NCBI RefSeq assembly: GCF_019303535.1
Contig: NZ_JACCIU010000001.1
Location: forward strand, 992,001-1,056,000
Length of the DNA stretch: 64,000 nucleotides
Direction of reading: 5' to 3'
Source of the DNA: Lactobacillus sp. Sy-1
GTDB taxonomy: Bacteria; Bacillota; Bacilli; Lactobacillales; Lactobacillaceae
Shown here piece by piece: positions 29,098-35,616 of this stretch. Both the position numbers and the translations under genes were made by a program. Below the pieces are notes generated by a model. It was not told the DNA's origin and searched no databases. It worked only from the letters and a program-made list of their open reading frames with translations. How positions within the stretch are numbered: position 1 is the stretch's first letter; every line of letters begins with the position of its first letter.

Positions 29098-29691
29098 ATG
29101 CACAAAAATACAAAGAAAACACTGTTAGTTTCTTCAACCCTAGGCTTTTTAGCAATTGCTGGAACAACGGGATTATTGGCCCATGCAGATTCTGCAGCTA
29201 CTCAACAATCAGCAAACGTTGCCGTTACCCCAGGGAGTTTAGCAGCCTCCGCATCTAACATTACGTTTACCAGTGTTGCTGTTTCAGACATTGCGAATAG
29301 TAACACGTCTGCAAAGGCATCATCAGCTTCATTAGCAACTGATGATAACCGGGGATTAGGGGCAGTTGGTTGGAACGTTACGGTGTCAGTTAATTCATTA
29401 AACGATAGTAGTAACAAAAATTCACTAACTGGGGATATTAACTTTGGACCCGCATCAGCAGATAATGGCGCAAACGTTACTACCAATGCAACCGCTAAAA
29501 TTGGTGATACCTCAACAGTTCAAGTAGTGCAAGGAACTAATGAAGGACACACCATTACGAATTTAAATCCCGTTTTGAACTTGAATCAAAACACCAGCGT
29601 TGTTGCAACTTCTTATTCAGCATCCATTAACTGGACAATTAATGGAAGCACCACTAATTCTGCAGCTAACAGCGCATCTGGTAATAATTAA
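29098..29691 (+). CDS. WxL-like surface protein
   Basis: A 197-residue secreted protein. The N-terminus is a clear signal peptide (KKT, a hydrophobic core to about residue 28, cleavage near AHA/DS at 30/31). The rest resembles a WxL domain, a C-terminal module that binds peptidoglycan non-covalently in low-GC Gram-positives. The two defining motifs are altered: DNRGLGAVGWNVTV (Trp92) and YSASINWTI (Trp179) read WNV and WTI instead of WxL. The protein is almost only this module. It is directly followed by a DUF916/DUF3324 partner, the classic neighbour of WxL proteins, which supports the call. Confidence 0.75.
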   Translation: MHKNTKKTLLVSSTLGFLAIAGTTGLLAHADSAATQQSANVAVTPGSLAASASNITFTSVAVSDIANSNTSAKASSASLATDDNRGLGAVGWNVTVSVNSLNDSSNKNSLTGDINFGPASADNGANVTTNATAKIGDTSTVQVVQGTNEGHTITNLNPVLNLNQNTSVVATSYSASINWTINGSTTNSAANSASGNN

Positions 29692-29717
29692 GCGTTTAAA
29701 TGAAGTTATTTAAACGC
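29692..29717 (+). promoter_or_regulatory. Hairpin enclosing the start codon of the DUF916 gene
   Basis: GCGTTTAAAT (29692-29701) and ATTTAAACGC (29708-29717) are perfect ten-base arms with a six-base loop. The ATG of the next gene (29700-29702) lies at the top of the arm, and the hairpin begins one base after the stop of the WxL gene. No Shine-Dalgarno sequence is visible, so translation probably depends on ribosomes finishing the upstream gene. Confidence 0.65.
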
Positions 29718-30710
29718 AGCTGTTCTTTAGTTAGTATTCTGCTAGGAATGATTTTGGGATTTCAATTATTCAGTCAGCAGGTCCATGCTGATAACGCTAA
29801 TTCACAATATCAATACTCCGTTGAAGTTGACGATTCAAAGAATACTTCTGCAATCCAACAAACGGTTAAACCGGGCCAGCAGTTAAATGTTAAACTGGTC
29901 TTTGCTAATAATAGCAATCAGGTCCAAACCTTAAGGGTGAATTTCAATACCGCTGTAACTGGTGATAACGGAGTGATCCAATATAATTTTACGGACCTAA
30001 CTGACCGTTATTTTGGAAGGGTAAACTTCAGTAAGCTGATTAGTGGTCCTAAAACCATTAAGTTAGCAGCTAAGGCGAAGGTGATTCAGGAATACACGAT
30101 TAAAGTTCCTAAGCAATCCTTTAGTGGGGTGATTGCTGGGGGCTTTTATATTGCACAGGCTGATGGATCAAACCAGAGCAACCAACAATCGGGCGTTAAT
30201 TTTAAGAACGTGATTTCATATGCGATTCCGATTGTCCTTAGAGAAAACAACCGGTCCATTAACACTAAGTTAGCTTTAAATCAGGTTTTAGCTAAAATGC
30301 ACTATGGGTATCCAACCGTCATTGCTAAAATTGATAATTTAACGCCAACCATGTTCGGCCAAATGAAGATCAAGACCCACATTATCGATCAATCAAATAA
30401 TCAGGTCGTCTTTAAGCAAATCCAAACAAACATGAACATGGCTCCATTAACCAGAATGAGTTATCCCGTTGTAATCAATAAAAAGCTAGCTGCCGGTGAT
30501 TATACGTTGAAACTGGCCGTTAGTTCCGGGAAGGCCCATTGGAATTTTAAGCATTCTTTTTCCATCAATGCTAAGTTAGCGGATGCAACTGCTAAGCAAT
30601 CTAAAACTAAGGGTTCTCCCCCGGTTTGGATTTACGTTGTAATTGGAAGCGTCGTATTATTGGGCTTACTAGTCAGCGTCTTCTACTTGGGAAAAAGCAA
30701 ATCAAAATAA
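29700..30710 (+). CDS. DUF916/DUF3324 membrane-anchored WxL partner protein
   Basis: A 336-residue cell-surface protein. It has a signal peptide (cleavage near VHA/DN at about 31), an extracellular region with a DUF916-like beta domain (about residues 37-165, QYQYSVEVDDSKN to VIAGGFYIAQ) and a DUF3324-like domain (about 170-295), and a C-terminal transmembrane helix (WIYVVIGSVVLLGLLVSVFYLG) followed by KSKSK. Current knowledge assigns peptidoglycan-binding and host-binding roles to these domains in WxL systems. The gene starts eight bases after the WxL gene without a visible ribosome site; see the hairpin entry. The pair looks like a minimal csc-type surface locus lacking the larger WxL adhesin genes. 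Confidence 0.85.
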   Translation: MKLFKRSCSLVSILLGMILGFQLFSQQVHADNANSQYQYSVEVDDSKNTSAIQQTVKPGQQLNVKLVFANNSNQVQTLRVNFNTAVTGDNGVIQYNFTDLTDRYFGRVNFSKLISGPKTIKLAAKAKVIQEYTIKVPKQSFSGVIAGGFYIAQADGSNQSNQQSGVNFKNVISYAIPIVLRENNRSINTKLALNQVLAKMHYGYPTVIAKIDNLTPTMFGQMKIKTHIIDQSNNQVVFKQIQTNMNMAPLTRMSYPVVINKKLAAGDYTLKLAVSSGKAHWNFKHSFSINAKLADATAKQSKTKGSPPVWIYVVIGSVVLLGLLVSVFYLGKSKSK

Positions 30711-30719
30711 ATCGTTAAG

Positions 30720-30751
30720 AGCAATTCGCAATTAGGGCGGATTGCTTTTTT
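30720..30751 (+). terminator. Terminator after the WxL/DUF916 pair
   Basis: AGCAATTCGC (30720-30729) pairs with GCGGATTGCT (30737-30746, one mismatch), followed by six T. Confidence 0.8.
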
Positions 30752-30832
30752 AGTGGAGTTCGATAAATGGGGCACCTAAAACAACGAAGTCGATGGCTGA
30801 GCGCGAATTTGTTAAGAAATGATTTTAATTCT

Positions 30833-30861
30833 ATATCATTGTTAGTACCTAATAATGATAT
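30833..30861. repeat. 29-base near-perfect palindrome upstream of the recombinase
   Basis: Arms ATATCATTGTTAG and CTAATAATGATAT meet around TAC; only one base pair (30841/30853) fails. Read as a recombination core it is an 11-base arm, a 7-base centre and an 11-base arm, the geometry typical of tyrosine recombinase crossover sites. It may instead be an operator. Confidence 0.6.
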
Positions 30862-30904
30862 GAAAAGACTGTTAAATCAACGCTATAAAATAATATCAAA
30901 ATTT

Positions 30905-30943
30905 ATATCACTGTTTTATTAAATAAGCAAAAAACAATGATAT
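30905..30943. repeat. Second inverted repeat sharing the same arm sequence
   Basis: ATATCACTGTTTT (30905-30917) and AAAACAATGATAT (30931-30943) match as inverted arms at 12 of 13 positions with a 13-base gap. The arms share ATATCAYTGTT with the palindrome at 30833-30861, giving four related half-sites within 111 bases, ending about 20 bases before the recombinase start. Confidence 0.6.
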
Positions 30944-30963
30944 AATTAAATAAGGTGGTGATA

Positions 30964-31572
30964 ATGATGGCCGAAGAAAAAGTTTATCCAATTAAAGATG
31001 ATCAAACCCTCATTGACGTTGAGGATACACTGATGCACAACTTTGCAAAGAGTGGCCATAGAAATTATATGATTTTTCAGCTAGGGAAAGCGACCCTACT
31101 TCGTTGTAGCGACGTTATGAAATTAAAGTACTTAGATGCATTTGACGATGACGGCATCTTAAAGGACAGTAGTTATATTCATGACCAAAAGACCGGGAAG
31201 CAAAATCGACTTTATTTAAAGCCGGTGGCAAATGATTTATTGCGTTACCAGCAATGGCGTCAAAAAATGCTGCGGAGCCGGCACCAAACTTCCGAATGGC
31301 TGTTTCCTTCGATTATGTACCCAGAGCGTCACATTACGGTTAACCAGTTCTATAAAATCATGCAACGGACGGGTGAATTACTAGGGATTGACTACTTAGG
31401 GACCCATACGATGCGAAAAACCGGTGCATACCGACTTTATGAACAGACAAATCATAACATCGCATTGGTGATGCAATCATTGAACCATTCCAGTGAAGCA
31501 ATGACCCTTCACTACCTTGGATTAGATGAAATTACTAAGCGGAATATTTTTGATACAATTGACTTTGGATAA
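30964..31572 (+). CDS. Small stand-alone tyrosine recombinase (catalytic domain only)
   Basis: About 202 residues, roughly the size of FimB/FimE-type invertases and lacking a separate N-terminal core-binding domain. The catalytic set looks intact: LGKATLLRCSDVMKL (Arg), QKTGKQNRLYL (Lys), GTHTMRKTGAYRL (His-x-x-Arg), and LNHSSEAMTLHYLG (His and Tyr). The start is ATG 30964 or 30967; AAGGTGG (30952-30958) suits both. No excisionase or phage genes are near, so a domesticated or phase-variation recombinase is more likely than a prophage integrase. Its own promoter region carries the palindromes described separately. Target DNA is unknown. Confidence 0.85.
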   Translation: MMAEEKVYPIKDDQTLIDVEDTLMHNFAKSGHRNYMIFQLGKATLLRCSDVMKLKYLDAFDDDGILKDSSYIHDQKTGKQNRLYLKPVANDLLRYQQWRQKMLRSRHQTSEWLFPSIMYPERHITVNQFYKIMQRTGELLGIDYLGTHTMRKTGAYRLYEQTNHNIALVMQSLNHSSEAMTLHYLGLDEITKRNIFDTIDFG

Positions 31573-31575
31573 CGC

Positions 31576-31612
31576 AAAAAGCCCTTGAAAATAATCTTTC
31601 AGGGCTTTTTTG
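31576..31612 (+). terminator. Terminator after the recombinase
   Basis: AAAAAGCCCT and AGGGCTTTTT form the stem with an inner TGAAA/TTTC pair, followed by T-rich sequence. Confidence 0.85.
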
Positions 31613-31750
31613 TGTTTTAAGGTTGGTTTAAGGATGTTTGCCATTTTATTATGTTAACTAAGCTTTTATTGAGTTAGGCTCAATCTAGTTTTCACTGGTT
31701 ACAAAATCAAATATACTAGTATCAATTCAAGAGGAAAGAAGGAATTAAAA

Positions 31751-31870
31751 ATTAAAAAGAAGATCATTATTAGTCTCCTCTCAATTGCAATGGTTGCTCC
31801 ACTAGCCATCAAGCATGTCTATCAGCCCCAACATTTGGTTTCAATTAAATCCGACTTTAAGCAAAGATAG
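31751..31870 (+). CDS. Possible 39-residue hydrophobic peptide with an ATT start
   Basis: An open frame begins at ATT 31751, seven bases after AAGGA (31739-31743), and ends at TAG 31870. It encodes a Lys-rich N-terminus (IKKK), a hydrophobic stretch IIISLLSIAMVAPLAI and a short polar tail ending KQR, like a signal peptide or small membrane peptide. The frame has no ATG, GTG or TTG upstream at a usable place. It may be a real small peptide with a rare start or the head of a decayed secreted-protein gene. It lies 64 bases before the beta-helix-like gene. The gap 31613-31750 otherwise shows nothing clear. Confidence 0.35.
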   Translation: MKKKIIISLLSIAMVAPLAIKHVYQPQHLVSIKSDFKQR

Positions 31871-31934
31871 ACGTTTACATTAGCATTTATGTCCCATCAA
31901 AAAATCAAATTTAAAAACAAAGGAAGTTTTAACA

Positions 31935-33320
31935 ATGAAAAAAAATCGTCGAAACACCTTAATCTCAATCTTACTAAGTGCCTCATTATTAGGTTTTACC
32001 GCTAACCCATTAAATGAACTTCATTCACCAATGGTTCACGCTGCAATGGTCAAACAAAATGTGCCAGCTAAGCCAAGTGGTTCATCATCTAGTTCTACTA
32101 ATTTGCAGGGGGATAAAACAGTTACTAGCAAAACAACCGTTAGTGATGATAAAGCTAGCTCTGACAAAGCAAACCATTCTGCGTTCTTGGTAAAACGGGG
32201 TGGTAGTTTGACGCTTAATAATTCCGTCATTGCTAAAACTGGTGAAACGACTAGCGAGGACAACAGTAATTTTTTTGGGCAAAACGCAGGGTTACTAGTA
32301 ACTAATGGTGGAACTGCGAACGTTAATAATTTAACTGAAACCACAAGTGGCAACGGAGCCAACGCTGTCTTTGCAACCGGCTCCAACTCTACAATTAAAT
32401 TGAATAACGCTAAAATCAACACGACCAAGAATTCATCGCGGGGACTAGATGCGACCCAAAAGGGAACCATTACCGCAACAAATACGAATATCTCCACTAA
32501 TGGCAGTCATTCGGCAACCCTTGCTACTGACCGTGGGGGTGGGACCGTTACTTTAAATACTGGAAATCTAAAGACTACGGGTGACGGTTCGCCAATCATC
32601 TATTCCACCGGAAAAATCAACGTTAAAAACGTACAGGGGAATGCCAGTGGCGCAGAGGCTGCCGTAATTGAAGGGGCCAACAACATTAACGCCGTTGATT
32701 CCCACTTAACTGCAAATAAGAACAACGGGGTAATGCTATACCAGAGTATGTCCGGGGATTCAGAAGAGGGGACCGCCTCATTTACCATGAAGGGTGGTTC
32801 ACTAACTTCCAAGGTGACTGATGGTTCGAAGGGGACCACTAACCATACCGGGGCGTTGTTCTATGTTACCAATACTAAGGCTAACGTTAACTTGAATAAC
32901 GTTAAATTAACCAACACTTCTGATACATTAATTAGGGCTGCTGGTGATCGGTGGGGGACTAGTGGTAGTAACGGTGGAAAATTAACCTTTACTGCGACTA
33001 AACAAACCCTTGCTGGAAACGTAGAGGTCGCTAGTGGTAGTTCCGTTAACCTAACGTTAAAGGATGGCTCTAGTTTGACTGGAAGCATTAATTCTGCCAA
33101 CACCAAGGGAACCACTAAGCTGACCTTAGGATCTAATAGTACTTGGACCGTTACCAAAGATTCCCATTTGACCACGTTAATTGCAAGTAAGACCTCTCTG
33201 AAAAATATTAAGTCCAACGGCCATACCATTTACTACGACAAGAACAGTTCCTCAAACTCCTGGTTAGATGGGCAGACTTACAAATTATCTGGTGGCGGGA
33301 AGTTAACCCCTGCTTCTTAA
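31935..33320 (+). CDS. Secreted beta-helix-like surface protein
   Basis: A 461-residue protein with a signal peptide (KKNRRNT, hydrophobic core to about residue 23, cleavage probably near VHA/AM at 37/38). After a Ser/Thr-rich linker it consists of repeated short strands rich in Asn, Thr, Gly and Ser, such as GGSLTLNNSVIAKTG, STIKLNNAKINTTKN and ANVNLNNVKLTN, the pattern of a right-handed parallel beta helix (pectate-lyase or adhesin fold). No LPxTG, LysM, WxL or transmembrane anchor is visible, so it is probably released or held by another protein. No catalytic residues could be assigned. AAAGGAAG precedes the ATG. An adhesin or matrix role is a guess from the fold. Confidence 0.7.
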   Translation: MKKNRRNTLISILLSASLLGFTANPLNELHSPMVHAAMVKQNVPAKPSGSSSSSTNLQGDKTVTSKTTVSDDKASSDKANHSAFLVKRGGSLTLNNSVIAKTGETTSEDNSNFFGQNAGLLVTNGGTANVNNLTETTSGNGANAVFATGSNSTIKLNNAKINTTKNSSRGLDATQKGTITATNTNISTNGSHSATLATDRGGGTVTLNTGNLKTTGDGSPIIYSTGKINVKNVQGNASGAEAAVIEGANNINAVDSHLTANKNNGVMLYQSMSGDSEEGTASFTMKGGSLTSKVTDGSKGTTNHTGALFYVTNTKANVNLNNVKLTNTSDTLIRAAGDRWGTSGSNGGKLTFTATKQTLAGNVEVASGSSVNLTLKDGSSLTGSINSANTKGTTKLTLGSNSTWTVTKDSHLTTLIASKTSLKNIKSNGHTIYYDKNSSSNSWLDGQTYKLSGGGKLTPAS

Positions 33321-33340
33321 TGAGAAACCGGTGAAAAGAT

Positions 33341-33369
33341 TTGACTTGAATTATAATATGATTATAATG
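33341..33369 (+). promoter_or_regulatory. Promoter of the T-box/dehydrogenase transcript
   Basis: TTGACT (33341-33346), 17-base spacer, TATAAT (33364-33369), about 25 bases before the T-box stem I. Confidence 0.75.
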
Positions 33370-33393
33370 TAATTAATTATTAAATAGTTCGAA

Positions 33394-33640
33394 ACTTAAA
33401 GATGAGTATGTTAACTGTAATTATCAGAGAGGTGTGGATGGTGAAAGCACTAATTATGGTTGATTGAAGATGGTCTTTAGAGCATGTAAGTTACTGAGTC
33501 ACTTGATAAGGTAGTTTCGGAGCCTCCCGTTAACGAGTTAAAGTGTGGTAGCCCCTTTGGCTATCAAATCAAGGTGGTACCGCGGAAATAGAGCGCTTTC
33601 GTCCTTTAATTAAGGATGGTGGCGCTCTTTTTAATTTAAA
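33394..33640 (+). ncRNA. T-box riboswitch, probably methionine-specific
   Basis: Stem I is closed by AAAGA (33399-33403) with TCTTT (33475-33479), with GAGTA after the 5' strand and the distal CAGAGAGG and GGTGAAAGC elements. The specifier loop reads GAAG-ATG-G, so the specifier is ATG (33471-33473), a Met codon followed by a purine. The T-box sequence AAGGTGGTACCGCGG spans 33572-33586; its TGGT (33576-33579) pairs with an A discriminator, which fits tRNA-Met. The terminator is AGAGCGC (33591-33597) with GCGCTCT (33623-33629) and a T-run. It should permit read-through when tRNA-Met is uncharged. Confidence 0.88.
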
Positions 33641-33654
33641 GGAGGAGTTTCATA

Positions 33655-34425
33655 ATGGCTAAAGTCGCAGTTATTACTGGTGCAGGACAGGGAATTGGTG
33701 AAGGGATTGCGCATCAACTTGCAAACGATGGATTTGCAATTGCCGTTGCTGATATTAATGAAGCAACCGCTAATCAGGTTGCACACGATTTAAATGCGGA
33801 GGGGTATTCAGCCAAGGCGTACGTCGTCGACGTGGCTGATCGAAACCAGGTTTTCAATCTTGCCCAGTCTGCAGTTAATGACTTAGGTGAACTTGCGGTA
33901 TGGGTTAATAACGCTGGAATTGCATTTATTGATTCATTCGTGGATTCAGATCCGGACCAATTTGAACGGTTAATTGATGTTAACTTAAAGGGAACTTACT
34001 GGGGAATTCAAGCCGCTGCCAAGCAATTTTTAAAGCAGGGTGATGGCGGGCGCATTGTAAACGCTGCATCACTAGCGGGGGTGGAAGCATCTGCATTACA
34101 GAGTGCTTATTCGGCATCTAAGTTTGGCATTCGTGGGTTAACCCAATCGGCAGCTAAGGAGTTAGCGAAGGATAACATTACCGTAAATGCTTATAATCCT
34201 GGCGTGGTAAGAACGCCAATGCGGGATGCTATTGATAAAAAAACAGCTGCGCTTAAAAACATTTCAATCGATCAACAAAAAGCCGGTGTAATTGATGAAA
34301 TTGACCGGGGGCGTGAAGCAACCCCAGCAGACGTTGCTAACGTAGTGTCATGGCTGGTATCACCCAAAACCGAATACATTACGGGTCAATCGATTATGGT
34401 TGATGGCGGGATGCATTACTTATAA
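33655..34425 (+). CDS. Short-chain dehydrogenase, acetoin/diacetyl reductase-like
   Basis: A 256-residue NAD(P)-dependent classical SDR. The Rossmann motif TGAGQGIGEG, WVNNAGIA, catalytic Ser in NAASLAG, and Tyr-Lys in SAYSASKFG are all present; DVNLKGTYWGIQAA and NPGVVRTPMRD recall the BudC/ButA group that interconverts diacetyl, acetoin and 2,3-butanediol. Sorbitol-6-phosphate and other sugar-alcohol dehydrogenases are close alternatives, so the substrate is not certain. AAAGGAGGAG precedes the ATG. It is controlled by the T-box just upstream, an unusual regulator for an SDR. Confidence 0.85.
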   Translation: MAKVAVITGAGQGIGEGIAHQLANDGFAIAVADINEATANQVAHDLNAEGYSAKAYVVDVADRNQVFNLAQSAVNDLGELAVWVNNAGIAFIDSFVDSDPDQFERLIDVNLKGTYWGIQAAAKQFLKQGDGGRIVNAASLAGVEASALQSAYSASKFGIRGLTQSAAKELAKDNITVNAYNPGVVRTPMRDAIDKKTAALKNISIDQQKAGVIDEIDRGREATPADVANVVSWLVSPKTEYITGQSIMVDGGMHYL

Positions 34426-34430
34426 TAATT

Positions 34431-34478
34431 AAAAGCCCGTGCGTTCAATTATTGACCTAACTAACGCACGAGCTTTTT
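34431..34478 (+). terminator. Terminator after the SDR gene
   Basis: AAAAGCCCGTGCGTT pairs with AACGCACGAGCTTTTT (one mismatch) around a 17-base loop. Confidence 0.85.
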
Positions 34479-34491
34479 GATTTTCAAATTA

Positions 34492-34531
34492 GAAACACCC
34501 AGTTAAACGATGATTAACTGGGTGTTTCTTT
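34492..34531. terminator. Second, perfect hairpin in tandem
   Basis: A perfect 15-base stem (34492-34506 with 34514-34528) and seven-base loop, followed by TTTAT. It lies 13 bases after the first terminator and may be a back-up terminator for leftward or rightward transcription. Confidence 0.6.
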
Positions 34532-34590
34532 ATATCTAAGTTAATTGGTATATCTTCTCTTAAAATTAATATAGCACATTTATTAAAATA

Positions 34591-34612
34591 ATCAATATAA
34601 ATTTATATTGAT
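34591..34612. repeat. Perfect 22-base AT palindrome
   Basis: ATCAATATAAA followed at once by TTTATATTGAT. It lies at the 5' edge of a transposase-like remnant; its role is unknown. Confidence 0.45.
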
Positions 34613-34705
34613 GCTGTAAATGAAATTAATGAGCGTCCTAGACGAACTTTAAAATGGAAAAATGCGAATTATAAATTTAAACATGAATCCAACAAACTTT
34701 GCTAA
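34601..34705 (+). pseudogene. Remnant of a transposase C-terminus (IS30-like)
   Basis: The frame from 34601 to the TAA at 34703-34705 reads IDAVNEINERPRRTLKWKN and then a short tail. The NxRPRxTLxWK pattern resembles the end of IS30-family transposases, where it follows the last catalytic Glu. A stop lies immediately upstream and no catalytic domain remains, so this is a fossil at most. The rest of 34532-34829 is AT-rich with no other gene visible. Confidence 0.45.
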
Positions 34706-34829
34706 GATTACATTAAGTTGTTGCATTTGGATTTGACATATCCCCTAATTGATATTCTTCGGATAATAAATGTTATGTAAAGTAATAACTCAGTTTTCCA
34801 AATTGACCATTCCCCTTTCAATTCCAACT

Positions 34830-34860
34830 AAAAAACCAGCAATCAAATTGATTGCTGGTT
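34830..34860 (-). terminator. Terminator of folT
   Basis: Perfect 13-base arms (34834-34846 and 34848-34860) around one A; on the reverse strand the stem is followed by TTTTTT. Confidence 0.85.
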
Positions 34861-34867
34861 AACTAAA

Positions 34868-35410
34868 TTATTTTCTAAGTCGATTTCCTAAGGAAATAAT
34901 CGTTTGATTTTTCGAAATTAAGTACATAATAATAATCTGAATTACAACCGTAAAGATTTCCTTAATGAAACGGGAAAGAAAAATAACTTCAAACGGGACG
35001 TGATTTAAAATCACCACCCAGGTCGTATTCAAAATTAAATTAATAACCACCACCACAATTACCTGTGAAATAATGATGGTCTTAAGGGTTGGTTTATGAT
35101 TAAAGAAAAATAATCCAAAAATGACCCCGCCTAGGACGGCTGATAACGTGAATCCAGGAAAGTAAATTTGGCCTGAAATTAACGTTAAAAAGATATCAGC
35201 AAATCCGGCAATGGCACCAGCCCAAAACGGCCCGAACCACATCGCAATTAGAAAGGTTGCAATAAACGCGAAACTAAATTGGATCTTATTAGGAACCAAA
35301 TAGAACGTAAATAAGCTACTTCCTAAAATCAGTCTAATGGCAGTGAGTAATCCTAAAATAGCAATCCCACTAGCATTAGGTTGAGCAAAAACTTTCTTTT
35401 GTGTATGCAA
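34868..35410 (-). CDS. folT: ECF transporter S component, folate-specific (FolT)
   Basis: Substrate-binding membrane subunit of an energy-coupling-factor vitamin transporter, about 180 residues with six hydrophobic helices. It works with the shared EcfA/A'/T module encoded elsewhere. Sequence features such as LTAIRLILGS, FIATFLIAMWFGPFWAGAIAGFADI and the Gly-rich FTLSAVLGGVIFGLFF fit FolT, and the tetrahydrofolate riboswitch directly upstream supports folate as substrate. The start is set at TTG 35410: AGGAG (35424-35420 on the reverse strand) touches the ATG at 35419 with no spacing but is nine bases from the TTG. Confidence 0.85.
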   Translation of the reverse strand: MHTQKKVFAQPNASGIAILGLLTAIRLILGSSLFTFYLVPNKIQFSFAFIATFLIAMWFGPFWAGAIAGFADIFLTLISGQIYFPGFTLSAVLGGVIFGLFFFNHKPTLKTIIISQVIVVVVINLILNTTWVVILNHVPFEVIFLSRFIKEIFTVVIQIIIMYLISKNQTIISLGNRLRK

Positions 35411-35454
35411 AAGAGACATCTCCTAAATAGAGCTGCCACTATCAATGGTGGCGA

Positions 35455-35541
35455 ATGCGGGACTAACATCGCAAACGCATCGTTTTTCGTCCAAAGTTCA
35501 CATTCCGTTCCAATGGCACTTGACGCGTTAATCCCTACTCC
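35455..35541 (-). ncRNA. Tetrahydrofolate riboswitch
   Basis: Read on the reverse strand from GGAGTAGGG (35541-35533), the conserved elements CGCGTCAAGTG, GGAATGT and GGACGAAAAACG appear in order. GGGATTAA pairs with TTAGTCCC (35466-35459), and CGCGTC pairs with GATGCG inside it. Downstream, GCCAC/GTGGC forms a hairpin and CTC sequences lie close to the AGGAG ribosome site, suggesting control of translation. Such riboswitches are known before folT in lactobacilli. Confidence 0.85.
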
Positions 35542-35616
35542 GAATATTTTATGATAATCTTAAGAATATCATAATATCATTATGATACATGATTAAAATA
35601 AATTAAGCAATAATCA

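Noticed and set aside
30964-31572. The small recombinase as a prophage integrase
   Set aside because: No phage genes, tRNA attachment site or excisionase is nearby, and the protein lacks the arm- and core-binding domains of phage integrases.
35571-35590. TATCATTATGATA palindrome near folT as another recombinase site
   Set aside because: It shares only the AT-rich ATATCATT core with the 30.8 kb arms and lacks the outer bases; chance is likely in such DNA.
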